The notes under the pieces are model-generated. The model was not told the origin of the DNA. It made no database searches and was given only the letters and a program-made list of their open reading frames with translations. From NCBI RefSeq assembly GCF_007745175.1, contig NZ_CP036271.1:5530314-5594313 (forward strand): a DNA stretch of 64,000 bases, read 5' to 3'. This DNA comes from Caulifigura coniformis. Lineage in GTDB: Bacteria; Planctomycetota; Planctomycetia; Planctomycetales; Planctomycetaceae. The position numbers and the translations under genes were made by a program. Positions 54,641-63,705 of the stretch are shown here, in pieces; positions within the stretch are counted from its first letter, which is position 1, and the number at the start of each line of letters is the position of its first letter.

Positions 54641-56652
54641 CGCTCGCCGCCCCCTGGTGGCTGATCCTCATCCCGCTGCCGCTGATCCTCGCACGATTGC
54701 TTCCCGGATTTCGCCCGGCCCAGTCGGGAGTCACAGTTCCGTTCTTCGACCTCGTCGCCCGGCTGACAGGACTCACACCGACAACCGGGCCGGCCGTCGA
54801 CCATCCGCCGTTGATCCAGCAATGCGTTCTCTGGATGTGCTGGATCCTGACCACGCTGGCGCTGGCCCGTCCGCAATGGCTCGAGCCCCCCATCACGCGG
54901 ACGGTCCCCACACGCGACCTGCTGCTCGCCGTCGATCTTTCGGGATCGATGGAGACGAAGGATTTCACGAACGAAAAGGGAGAGAAGGTCGACCGTCTTA
55001 CCGCCGTGAAAGGCGTCCTCGACGACTTCCTCCAGCATCGCAAAGGGGATCGCGTCGGATTGATCCTGTTCGGGTCGATTGCGTTCGTCCAGACGCCCTT
55101 CACCCAGGACGCCGAGGCCTGCCGGACGCTGCTTGATGAGGCCCAGGTCCGCATGGCCGGCCCGAAAACGGCGCTCGGCGACGCAATCGGGCTCGCGATC
55201 ACCGTGTTCGAGCACGATTCCAAGGTCGAGGACCGCGTTCTGATCGCACTGACGGATGGCAACGATACCGGAAGCGAGGTCCCGCCCGATCGAGCGGCCC
55301 ACATCGCAAAGGATCAAAAGATCACGATCCACACCGTCGCCGTCGGCGATCCCCGCGCGGCCGGCGAAGAGAAGCTCGATGAGCAGTCGCTCCGTGACAT
55401 CGCCACCACGACCGGCGGCCTGTACTCCCATGCCGCCGATCGCAACTCTCTGAAGCAGATCTACGCCAGGCTCGATGCGATCCGCGCGCGACCCGTGGAA
55501 ACCGTCTCCCACCGCCCCCGTCGCGAGCTGTTCTACTGGCCGCTCGCCGCGGCCATGCTCGTCACGCTGGCGTACCACATCCTCCTCGCATGGAGATCGG
55601 CGACACCCGTTGGCTCGGCCTCTGCGGCCGCACGCGCGGCGGCGGTCCTTGTGGTCGGAGCTCTCTCGTTCGGCGCCCTTGGCAACTTCCATTTCCTGAG
55701 GCCTTGGGCCCTGCTGCTCCTCGTTCCCGTCGCCGCGGTCCTGGTGGTGATCGCACGGCAGACGCAGTCGCTGCGAGGCTGGCGATCGCTGATTGATCCC
55801 GAACTTCTCGCCGCGCTGCAGGTCGGTCGAAACGAGATTCGGCTCTGGCGGCCGCTCACCGCGCTCGCGGTCGTTTCAGCGGTGGCGTCTGTCGCCATCG
55901 CAGGGCCGACCTGGCGCCGGGAGGCCTCGCCATTCTCCGATGACGAGTCGGTCCTCGTCATCTGCCTGAAGACGACTCCCAGCATGCTCGCCAAGGACGT
56001 CCAGCCGACGCGGCTGACCCGGGCCAGCCAGAAGATCGGGGATTTGCTCGCGCTCCGGCCGGGAACACGAACGGCACTGATCGCCTACGCCGGCAGCGCG
56101 CATGTCGTCCTGCCGCTGACCCGCGATGCCCCGTTGATCACGCAGTTCGCATCGGACCTGACTCCCGCAGTCATGCCGAAAGAAGGAGACCGCCTCGATG
56201 AGGCGCTGACGCTCGCCCAGGAGCAGATCGTGCGCTCGGACGCTCCGGGCTCGATCGTCGTCATTGCCGATGATATTCCGGAAAGCCTCTCCCCGGCGCT
56301 GCGCAAGTTTCGTGACGACGGCGGCGTCCCGGTCCAGGTCCTCGGAATGGCGGGCGAACCCGGTGCGCCTGTGCCGCCCGATAGTCCGCCGGCGCCGCCG
56401 CTCAACATCGCTAACCTGCGGCAGCGCGCGGGCGATCTGGGAGGGTCGGTCGTCACCGTCACACCCGATGATTCGGATGTCCATTCCCTCGCCTCAGGCA
56501 CCGTATCGCGGCTCGTCGAAACGAGTGCAGCCCAAACGGGCCAGTCCTGGCACGATTCCGGTTACCCCCTCGTCTTCGTCGTTGCGCTGCTGATGCTGTC
56601 GTGGTTTCGACCGGGATGGTTCATCCGCTGGCCGGGAGGTGCCTCCGCATGA
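54634..56652 (+). CDS. BatA-BatB fusion with two VWA domains
   Basis: The 672-residue protein contains two copies of the Bat unit. The first has helices near 5-25 and 60-80 and a VWA domain with a complete MIDAS start, AVDLSGSM (Asp101, Ser103, Ser105). Then helices (FYWPLAAAMLVTLAYHILL, around 300) lead into a second unit with helices around 330-370 and a second VWA in which the same site reads CLKTTPSM, with Asp replaced by Lys. A last helix is near 635-655. In other bacteria BatA and BatB are separate proteins. It overlaps its neighbours by ATGA-type junctions. Confidence 0.9.
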   Translation: MLTLAAPWWLILIPLPLILARLLPGFRPAQSGVTVPFFDLVARLTGLTPTTGPAVDHPPLIQQCVLWMCWILTTLALARPQWLEPPITRTVPTRDLLLAVDLSGSMETKDFTNEKGEKVDRLTAVKGVLDDFLQHRKGDRVGLILFGSIAFVQTPFTQDAEACRTLLDEAQVRMAGPKTALGDAIGLAITVFEHDSKVEDRVLIALTDGNDTGSEVPPDRAAHIAKDQKITIHTVAVGDPRAAGEEKLDEQSLRDIATTTGGLYSHAADRNSLKQIYARLDAIRARPVETVSHRPRRELFYWPLAAAMLVTLAYHILLAWRSATPVGSASAAARAAAVLVVGALSFGALGNFHFLRPWALLLLVPVAAVLVVIARQTQSLRGWRSLIDPELLAALQVGRNEIRLWRPLTALAVVSAVASVAIAGPTWRREASPFSDDESVLVICLKTTPSMLAKDVQPTRLTRASQKIGDLLALRPGTRTALIAYAGSAHVVLPLTRDAPLITQFASDLTPAVMPKEGDRLDEALTLAQEQIVRSDAPGSIVVIADDIPESLSPALRKFRDDGGVPVQVLGMAGEPGAPVPPDSPPAPPLNIANLRQRAGDLGGSVVTVTPDDSDVHSLASGTVSRLVETSAAQTGQSWHDSGYPLVFVVALLMLSWFRPGWFIRWPGGASA

Positions 56653-57311
56653 TCGCCCGCTCTCGAAGGAACATGGTGTTCGCGGCGCTTCTGATCGGGC
56701 TGTCAGTGGTCGTCGGAATGTGGGCCTGGCGCGCGGCCGGAAAGTCGTTCGCTGGCCTGTGGCGCACGCCGGTCCAGCAGGGGGATCGGGCGCTCCGGCG
56801 GCACGACTATCAGGCTGCCGCCAAACTCTACGCCGACCCCTTTCATCGAGGCGTGGCCCTCTACCGCGAAGGCGACTTCAAGCAGGCCGCGGCCGAGTTC
56901 GGGCGCGATGCCTCCGCGGAATCGTGGTTCAATCGCGGCAACGCCCTCGTGATGGCAGGCAAGTACGAAGATGCGATCACCAGCTACGGCGAGGCCCTGA
57001 AGCAACGCGCCGACTGGTCCGCCGCGACGCAGAACCTCGCCATCGCAAAGGCCCGATTGCTGAAGCTGCATCCCCCCAACGACGGCTCCGAGGGAACCGA
57101 TGGCCAGCTCAAGGCGGACGAGATCGTCTTCGACAACAAGCCGAAGAATACGCCGGGCGCGAAAGAGACCGAGACCGTCGCCGGCGAACCGCTCTCGGAT
57201 GCCGACATCCAGTCGCTCTGGTTGCGCAACGTCAAAACCAGCCCCGCCGATTTCCTGAAAGCAAAGTTCGCCTATCAGCTCAGCCGGCAATCAGCCCAGG
57301 AGAAACCATGA
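56649..57311 (+). CDS. BatC-like tetratricopeptide protein
   Basis: The start at 56,649 overlaps the upstream stop as ATGA; an in-frame start at 56,601 is inside the previous gene. The 220-residue protein has an N-terminal membrane helix (FAALLIGLSVVVGMWAW) then TPR-like helices (about 40-150: GDRALRRHDYQAAAKLYAD ... WFNRGNALVMAGKYEDAITSYGEALK) and a charged C-terminus. The TPRs should bind a partner protein from the Bat operon on the outside of the membrane. The final stop overlaps the BatD start by four bases. Confidence 0.88.
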   Translation: MIARSRRNMVFAALLIGLSVVVGMWAWRAAGKSFAGLWRTPVQQGDRALRRHDYQAAAKLYADPFHRGVALYREGDFKQAAAEFGRDASAESWFNRGNALVMAGKYEDAITSYGEALKQRADWSAATQNLAIAKARLLKLHPPNDGSEGTDGQLKADEIVFDNKPKNTPGAKETETVAGEPLSDADIQSLWLRNVKTSPADFLKAKFAYQLSRQSAQEKP

Positions 57312-58582
57312 CTTCTCCGCTGACGAAAGCCCTGGGTGGCCTCGCCGTCTGGCTCGCGTTGTCGTCGCTCGTGCACTCGGCTGAGCCAGTCCTGTTGAAG
57401 CTGAAGCCGCCAGAGGAGCCGGTCTACGCGGGGCAGAACGTCGGCTTTACCGTGCAGCTGCTCACGACCACCAACTTCGCCAGTGTTCCGGTGTTCCAGT
57501 TACCCCGGCTGTCGGGGTGTCTCGTACTTCCACCGGCCGACCGTCCCCTCATCGGGACCGAGACCGTCGACGACACCGACTACGCCTCGCAGATACACGA
57601 GTTGCGGTTCATCGCGATCCGTCCCGGCAGGTATCAGATCCCGGCCTTCGATGTTCGATTCGAGTCGCCCCCCGAATTCGCCAAGCCGGCAATCGAGCGA
57701 CGGCTCCGAACGACTCCGATGACGATCGAGGCGAAGTCGCCGCCAGGAGCCGAGAAATACCGCAGCATCCTCTGCTCGCGCGGGCTCAAGCTGACGGAAA
57801 CCTGGGAGCCGGAGCTTCCGAAGACCGCCAGCGTGGGTGACACGTTCACGCGAACGGTCACGCTGGAGGCCGGCGACATGCCCGCCATGCTGCTCCCCCC
57901 CATCCCGCTCACGGCGCCCACCGGAATGAAAGTCTACGACGACCCGCCGGACGTGGCGGATCACACGGAGCGCGGAGTGACCACCAGCCATCGCAGGGAA
58001 CGGGTCACCTATGTCTGCGAGTCGGGCGGAAGCTTTGAACTCCCCGGGATCGTCCTCCCGTGGTGGAACCTGGATTCATCGACTCTGGAGCAAGCAACCC
58101 TGCCGGGGGCAAAGTTCACAGTCGATGCGGTTGTCGCTCCTCAAGACGCCGCATCGCGAGGTCTCGACCGAAAGTCACAGCATAGATGGTGGTCGGTCGT
58201 GGTGCTTGCATTCCTCGGCTGCGCTGTCGTTGTCGCTTCGTCGTTGTTCATCCGGAGGCAACGTGGTCGGGCCGATGATGCACATGTCCGGTTTCGGTTG
58301 CTGATGGAATGCTGCCGGCAAAGCGATGCACCGGCCGCGCTCACGGCTTTGTATGGATGGCTTGATCTGGTCGGTCCGAAGAATCAGCTGTCAACGTTGT
58401 CGGTGACGTCCGCTGATCCGGATCTGCGGCAACTCGTCGACGAGATGGAAACGGCCGCAGTGCTTGGAAGTCCCTGGGATGGTTCTCCACTCGCACGGCG
58501 TCTTCGGTTGTTGCCTGACACTTTGGCGAATACGAGCTCTTCAGGGACTCACTTGCTGCCGGAACTCAACCCAACGGCCTAG
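57308..58582 (+). CDS. BatD-like protein
   Basis: The start at 57,308 overlaps the BatC stop as ATGA; a longer in-frame reading from 56,639 runs through BatC and is rejected. The 424-residue protein has a signal peptide (ALGGLAVWLALSSLVHSAE), two or more beta-sandwich modules (about 30-270), a membrane helix near 300-320 (SVVVLAFLGCAVVVASSLFI) and a cytoplasmic tail of about 100 residues. This is the BatD layout. Together with MoxR, DUF58, DUF4381, BatA/B and BatC it completes the operon, whose exact function in planctomycetes is unknown. Confidence 0.88.
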   Translation: MTSPLTKALGGLAVWLALSSLVHSAEPVLLKLKPPEEPVYAGQNVGFTVQLLTTTNFASVPVFQLPRLSGCLVLPPADRPLIGTETVDDTDYASQIHELRFIAIRPGRYQIPAFDVRFESPPEFAKPAIERRLRTTPMTIEAKSPPGAEKYRSILCSRGLKLTETWEPELPKTASVGDTFTRTVTLEAGDMPAMLLPPIPLTAPTGMKVYDDPPDVADHTERGVTTSHRRERVTYVCESGGSFELPGIVLPWWNLDSSTLEQATLPGAKFTVDAVVAPQDAASRGLDRKSQHRWWSVVVLAFLGCAVVVASSLFIRRQRGRADDAHVRFRLLMECCRQSDAPAALTALYGWLDLVGPKNQLSTLSVTSADPDLRQLVDEMETAAVLGSPWDGSPLARRLRLLPDTLANTSSSGTHLLPELNPTA

Positions 58583-58626
58583 GAAGCTGCTCAGCAACCG
58601 ACACTCATCGAAGCGGGCCACTCTGA

Positions 58627-59874
58627 ATGAATGATCATCTCTCGATGATGACGAGGCTGGCGATCGGGCTGGCGATGGTTCTCTGGCTGCCGCGTCTCAT
58701 GGAACGATTCCGCGTCCCGGGGATTCTCGGCTTCATACTCGCAGGCGTCATCCTCGGGCCAGGACTGACTGGCGTTCTGCGCTCCGACAGCGAGAGCATC
58801 ACGTTGTGGGCGGAGCTTGGCAAGCTGCTGTTCATGTTCTTCGTCGGGTTCGAAATCGATCTCGACAAGTTCAATCAGGCTCGGTCGAAATCCGCTTACT
58901 TCGGCGCGTTGACCTTTGCCCTCCCGTTCGCCGCAGCCATCTTCCTGGGGTGGGCCCTGGGCTATGGTTGGATTGCCAGCGTGGTCATTGGATCGATCAT
59001 CGCGTCGCATACCCTGCTCGCACATCCGATCCTTGCCAGACTCGGGCTTCTCGAGCGTGAGTCGGTTCTGGTGGCGATCAGTGGAACAATCTTCACCGAC
59101 ATTGCGTCGATGCTCGTCCTGGCAATGGCCGTCTCTGTCCATGAAACTGGTTTCAGCTGGCCGTTTCTGATCACCCAACTTGTGGAGCTTGCTGTTTACG
59201 TCCCGCTCGTCCTGTTCGGCCTGAGCAAGCTCGCCCGCAAGCTGATCATTCATTTCGGTGACACAGCGGAATCGCGAGTCTGCATTCTCCTGCTGCTCAT
59301 CGCCATGGCGGCCGAGATGGCCCGCATGATTCATCTGGAGGGAATCGTGGGAGCCTTCCTCGTCGGCATCGCGGTGAAGCGGGCGATGCGTGGAAAGTTT
59401 GCGATCGAGCAACTGGAAGTCCTGGCGAAGGCACTTTTCATCCCGACGTTTTTTCTCGCCACTGGCTTCCTGATCGATTTGCCGTTGCTGGGACGTACGC
59501 TGATTTCGCGGCCGGGCGTCGTCGTGGGACTGGTCGGCGCACTGGCGGTTGGCAAGTACTCGGCCGCCTGGCTGGCGAGTCGCCGCTGGGGCTATCCCGC
59601 AATCGAATCGCGGCTGATGTTCAGCATTACGATTCCGCAGATGGCCGCGACGCTCGCGAGCGCCGTCGTCGGACATCAGGCGAAAGATGCAAGTGGAACA
59701 CGACTGCTGGAGCAGGACTTCGTAAACGCCGTGCTCGTTCTGGTGGTCATCACGTGCGTCGTCGGCCCGGTCCTCACGGAAAGATGGGGAGGACTTCTTG
59801 CAAGTGATGCCAACCGATCGCAGACAACGATCGCAGGCTGCTCGAGTGTCGCGACGGACATTGAGCAGACCTGA
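58627..59874 (+). CDS. Cation:proton antiporter, CPA2/KefB-like
   Basis: This 415-residue protein has about 12 helices and the CPA2 antiporter features: an early helix with PGILGFILAGVILGPG, a FMFFVGFEIDLDK segment at the first core helix, and GTIFTDIASMLVLAMAV at the discontinuous helix that carries ion-binding Asp. There is no C-terminal TrkA-N domain. It exchanges Na or K for protons. It lies 44 bases after the BatD stop, so it may be read with the Bat operon, but this is not assured. Confidence 0.9.
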   Translation: MNDHLSMMTRLAIGLAMVLWLPRLMERFRVPGILGFILAGVILGPGLTGVLRSDSESITLWAELGKLLFMFFVGFEIDLDKFNQARSKSAYFGALTFALPFAAAIFLGWALGYGWIASVVIGSIIASHTLLAHPILARLGLLERESVLVAISGTIFTDIASMLVLAMAVSVHETGFSWPFLITQLVELAVYVPLVLFGLSKLARKLIIHFGDTAESRVCILLLLIAMAAEMARMIHLEGIVGAFLVGIAVKRAMRGKFAIEQLEVLAKALFIPTFFLATGFLIDLPLLGRTLISRPGVVVGLVGALAVGKYSAAWLASRRWGYPAIESRLMFSITIPQMAATLASAVVGHQAKDASGTRLLEQDFVNAVLVLVVITCVVGPVLTERWGGLLASDANRSQTTIAGCSSVATDIEQT

Positions 59875-60285
59875 CGATCCCGAATGAAGCGGGAGCAGCG
59901 GCGCACGTCATTCGAGAAAGCTGGTACTGGCTGTCGGAGTGCCTGTTCTCCTGACAGGGCGTTCGATGATCGTGATCACGGACCGATTTCCCGGCAGTCG
60001 ACAACGGCCCTCGTGCTGTCTCTGTTCCGCGAATCACTCTGAGGCGACAGCACCTCGCTCTCACACTTCGTGGCTCGTGCACACTTGAGTTATGCACCAG
60101 TGAGGGCTGTACTAGATACACACGCGACAGCCGCTGTCCGACACCGACATTCGGGGAAACTGAATACTGATCGAGATTGGTCCGAAGTGCGACGGCTCTG
60201 CATCACCTGATGTCTGATCCATTTCGCTTTCTGCCAAGTCTCGAGGTTTCCGCCAAGGTCCACCATCTCGATCCAGCCCGCTCAT
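59875..60285. other. Intergenic region upstream of the ECF sigma gene
   Basis: There are 411 bases before the sigma factor gene. A weak candidate promoter, TTGAGT at 60,085 and TGTACT at 60,108 (17-base spacing), could drive the sigma-kinase pair. No gene is seen here. Confidence 0.45.
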
Positions 60286-60900
60286 ATGTCACTCACTAAG
60301 TTGGACGATTCCGTCACAGAGTGGGTTGACCGTTTGCGGCATGGAGACCGAAACGCCGGCGATCTGCTGGACTTGCGCTACCGTGACGCCCTGTTGCGAA
60401 TGACTCGTAAGAAGTTCGCCAACGTCATCTCCGCAGCAGCGGACGAAGACGATCTCGTTCAGAGCGTTTTTTACGCCATCTGGAGTGCTGCTTCACGGGG
60501 TTCGCTTGCGGAGGTGGCCAACCGGGACTCGTTCTGGGGGCTGCTCCTGACAATCACCCGTAACAAGGCGATCTCGAGACGTCGGGCGATCATCTCGCGA
60601 GAACGCATCGGCGGAACGGCAGCACAGTTCAGCCAGATTGGCGACGGGCAGATTACCTCGACACTTTCCGCTGATCACACGTCGACCGAGGTCGTCGAAT
60701 ATCTGCTCGAAGAACAGGAGCGGTTGCTTCTCGGACTCCATGACGAGTCAGAGCGTCGCGTCGCGACGTATAAGCTTCAAGGGCTCAGTCATCCAGAGAT
60801 CGCCGCCGAAATGCGGGTCAGCGTTCGGACGGTCGAACGAAAGTTGGCGCTCATTCGCATCCGATGGACGGAGATCAGGGACTCGTTTGAGAAGGGCTAA
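60286..60900 (+). CDS. ECF-family RNA polymerase sigma factor
   Basis: The 204-residue protein has the two conserved sigma regions: region 2 (about 20-95: DLLDLRYRDALLRMTRKKFAN ... EDDLVQSVFYAIWSAA ... NRDSFWGLLLTITRNKAISRRRAI) and region 4 (about 145-200: HDESERRVATYKLQGLSHPEIAAEMRVSVRTVERKL) with a helix-turn-helix for -35 recognition. It is of the planctomycete sigma-70 ECF type that is found with kinases instead of anti-sigma factors. The kinase gene begins six bases after its stop, so the two are probably one transcript and the kinase may control the sigma. Confidence 0.93.
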   Translation: MSLTKLDDSVTEWVDRLRHGDRNAGDLLDLRYRDALLRMTRKKFANVISAAADEDDLVQSVFYAIWSAASRGSLAEVANRDSFWGLLLTITRNKAISRRRAIISRERIGGTAAQFSQIGDGQITSTLSADHTSTEVVEYLLEEQERLLLGLHDESERRVATYKLQGLSHPEIAAEMRVSVRTVERKLALIRIRWTEIRDSFEKG

Positions 60901-60905
60901 CACTC

Positions 60906-63122
60906 ATGCTGGAAAAGATCGTTGATGAAATCTGCGACGAATTCGAGAGCAGTCTCCAGCGAGGTGATCAGCCCTCGATTGAAGAACTGTTAGCAACTGC
61001 TGGCGACGATCTTCGAGCGGAGTTGCTCGAACCACTCATGGCGCTGGAACTGGAGTATCAGGTTCGACGGGGAGGCAGTTGCTACATCGACGAATGGCAG
61101 ATTCGCTTTTCCGGAGACCGAGAGACGGTCCTCAACACCTTCCGCTCCTTTCTGTGGGAAGGATCCGACTCCGCGATCGAGCACCGGTGCACCGATGACC
61201 TGATGCTCCGGCACTTCCGATTGAAAGCCCTGATCGGACGAGGGGCATTTGGCACGGTCTGGCTCGCATTCGACAGCCGCCTTGAGCGCGACGTCGCGAT
61301 TAAGACACCGCACTGTTACGTAAGGCCTGGGCATGATGGCGTGATTTCGGCGCCGAAAGAAGCGGCGACGGCGGCACGGCTAAGACATGCCCATATCCTC
61401 GCTGTCCACGACGTGTCGGAAATCCATGGTCACTGGTTCATGGTCACCGATTTCGTCACGGGCGGGACTCTGGCAGAGCATCTTAAGACCCACTCATTCT
61501 CCTGCCATGACGCCGCTGTGATGGCCAGTCAGATCGCCGACGGGGTGGCCCATGCGCACTCGCAAGGCGTGGTTCATCGCGACCTAAAACCGTCCAATGT
61601 CCTGCTGGATGATCGCGGAAACCTGCTGCTGGCCGACTTTGGGCTGGCGGTCTCGCCGGGCGGTCCTATCCCCAACGACGGGTTCGTTTGCGGTTCACGG
61701 GCCTACATGTCCCCCGAACAGGAACGCGGAATCTACGGAGGGCCTCGAGCCGATCTCTACTCGCTGGGCAAAATCATTGATGACCTGCTCGAAGCTGCCA
61801 CGGCCAACGATTCGGTTTCGACTGCGACGGTCCGCCCATCATCGAAAGCCCCCGCCGGAAACGCGTGGACGACGCGTTGGCTCGGCCGGATTCGGGAAAG
61901 GTGCTGTCAGTGTGATCCCGAACTTCGCTATGGCTCCGCCGATGAAGTCTTCGCCGACTTGGCACAGGTGGTCGCCGGACGTCCTCCGAGGACAGCTTGC
62001 GGACCGCGCTCAGAACGCCTTGCCTGGAATGCGAGGCGAATGCTCATACCGGGCTCTCTTGGTTTGCTGCTCCTGGTGATGGCAATCGCCATTGCTGCCC
62101 GCCATTCGGTGAGTCCGCCACCTCATCCCGATGCCCGACTGGTCCGAATCACGACAGATCCGCCGGGCTGTGAGTTGACCATCGTTCCGCTTGATCCCGT
62201 CACGGACGATCCCATTCCGGAGCGACTGGAAAAACTGTCGGGGAAAACACCGATCGAAACTCACCTGCTTCCGGGTGACTACTTGATGGTGGCGGTCCTG
62301 GATGAAACGCACTGGCTGGAGGTGACGAGGCATATTCCGGCGCGTCATGAGGTGATGGGGTACGGCTCATCGAGCCGGCGTTGGCGGATCCGCGATGGCG
62401 TCATCGTATTGCACGACATCAGTATCCGATCGCCGCTGGCATCGATCCCTATGGTGGTCGTGCCTGACTCGAAGGGATTGCTCGTCAGCTCACCGGGAAT
62501 CGATCCCAATCTTGCCGAACGAGTCGACGTTCCTGCCTTTTATGTCTCGACGACAACGATGAATCGAGAATCGCTTTTGAAACGCAGGGGAGTCCAGGAA
62601 GGATCTCCCGCCGCAGGGAACGTGTTTTTGAATCTGGCGCGAGTGATCGAAAGGACGGAATTCGACGGCTGCCGGTTGGCCTCCGCCGCAGAGTATGCAG
62701 CGATGGTCGCACATGCCAAATTCCTGTCGAAGGCCGGTGTTCGTGGAGTGGACGACGACGTCCTGGAGTGGACATCCAGTCGCCCGGGGGCTCGCGGAGC
62801 GGGGATCCGTCCAAGAATTCCGGTCAGGGAACGGCCTCAATGCCTGGTGATGGGTGCGGGCGGCGTCATCCTTCGTAATTGCGAAGGTGCACCCGTGCTG
62901 CAGCCCACATGCGAGGATCGCGACCAGGATCGTCAGTACCGCGAACTCGACTTCCGATATGTTCGAAGCATTCGGCCGCGGACGACTCCCGGCGACTTCG
63001 TGAAGTCGCAGCGGGAACTCGCCTGCGGGACCGCTCGTCCAATGATCAGGGAGAAGTCGCCAGATCCGAAGCGCGAACCGGAGTCTGCGTTGCCACGGGA
63101 TACCGCCGGCCGCGATAAGTGA
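60906..63122 (+). CDS. Membrane Ser/Thr kinase with PEGA and degenerate FGE-like sensor
   Basis: The 738-residue protein has an N-terminal helical region (1-100), a kinase domain (about 104-365: Gly loop IGRGAFGTVW, Lys133 in VAIK, HRDLKPSN with Asp226, DFG at 244-246, MSPEQ), one membrane helix (about 378-400), a PEGA-like stretch (RITTDPPGCELTIVPLD, ending THWLEVTRHIP) and a C-terminal domain. That domain has fragments of the formylglycine-generating enzyme fold: VDVPAFYVSTTTMN, RLASAAEYAAM, VLEWTSS, VMGAGG and FRYVRSIRP. The two catalytic Cys of active FGE are not at the expected spacing, so it probably senses rather than catalyses. It follows the ECF gene by five bases. Confidence 0.85.
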   Translation: MLEKIVDEICDEFESSLQRGDQPSIEELLATAGDDLRAELLEPLMALELEYQVRRGGSCYIDEWQIRFSGDRETVLNTFRSFLWEGSDSAIEHRCTDDLMLRHFRLKALIGRGAFGTVWLAFDSRLERDVAIKTPHCYVRPGHDGVISAPKEAATAARLRHAHILAVHDVSEIHGHWFMVTDFVTGGTLAEHLKTHSFSCHDAAVMASQIADGVAHAHSQGVVHRDLKPSNVLLDDRGNLLLADFGLAVSPGGPIPNDGFVCGSRAYMSPEQERGIYGGPRADLYSLGKIIDDLLEAATANDSVSTATVRPSSKAPAGNAWTTRWLGRIRERCCQCDPELRYGSADEVFADLAQVVAGRPPRTACGPRSERLAWNARRMLIPGSLGLLLLVMAIAIAARHSVSPPPHPDARLVRITTDPPGCELTIVPLDPVTDDPIPERLEKLSGKTPIETHLLPGDYLMVAVLDETHWLEVTRHIPARHEVMGYGSSSRRWRIRDGVIVLHDISIRSPLASIPMVVVPDSKGLLVSSPGIDPNLAERVDVPAFYVSTTTMNRESLLKRRGVQEGSPAAGNVFLNLARVIERTEFDGCRLASAAEYAAMVAHAKFLSKAGVRGVDDDVLEWTSSRPGARGAGIRPRIPVRERPQCLVMGAGGVILRNCEGAPVLQPTCEDRDQDRQYRELDFRYVRSIRPRTTPGDFVKSQRELACGTARPMIREKSPDPKREPESALPRDTAGRDK

Positions 63123-63705
63123 CCGCCAGCTTGTAATCGTCCGATTCGCTCATTGTCGCCAGGAATGGCTGGATTCCAGCCTGCACCGGTCGGGCCGATT
63201 CCAGGCCGAACCTTGCGAGCCGACTGCGTCCCTTCGTATCTGTGAACGCCATCTCGAACAGCCGCACGCTGATGGTCGGTCCTCCGGAACCTGGCCGAAC
63301 CTGAATGTCGTGTGCGGTCACTTGGCGAATCTGCGGCTGAATCGAAAGCATTCGCCCGTTCGTGGCGGACACGGACCGGGGCAAATAGTCGGCCAGCGAC
63401 TGGTTCACGCGAATCTTGTTCGACAGTGGGCGGCTAATTGCCGCCGTGTTACGGCTGGGCGCGTAGCAATCAGGACAGTACTGCGGCCAGTTCACGGAGT
63501 TGACATCGAGGAGTACGGTGTCGCCGATGCAGTTAAAGCAGTCCGCAGACCCGCCACTGACTGGACAGAACTCCACCACGAACAAAGCCTCTCCGTTCTC
63601 ATCCGGTTCTTCCAGCGGATATTGAACGCACATCGCTTCGTCCGCAAACGCCAGTGACGACGAAATCACCAGCCCAGCCAGTCCAAGAACTGTTACGCGC
63701 AGCAT
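63046..63705 (-). CDS. Secreted Cys-containing protein (hypothetical)
   Basis: I chose the ATG at 63,705 with AAGGAG six bases upstream; a GTG at 63,720 is the alternative. The 219-residue protein has a signal peptide (LRVTVLGLAGLVISSSLAFA). The mature part has several Cys near its start (CVQYP, FCPVSGGSADCFNCIGD, YCPDCYAP), possibly disulfides or a metal site, then an unrecognised beta-rich region (SVRLFEMAFTDTKGRSRLARFG). Its last 77 bases overlap the 3' end of the kinase gene on the other strand. Both reading frames look coding, as judged by family or signal features. Function unknown. Confidence 0.7.
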   Translation of the reverse strand: MLRVTVLGLAGLVISSSLAFADEAMCVQYPLEEPDENGEALFVVEFCPVSGGSADCFNCIGDTVLLDVNSVNWPQYCPDCYAPSRNTAAISRPLSNKIRVNQSLADYLPRSVSATNGRMLSIQPQIRQVTAHDIQVRPGSGGPTISVRLFEMAFTDTKGRSRLARFGLESARPVQAGIQPFLATMSESDDYKLAVTYRGRRYPVATQTPVRASDLATSP

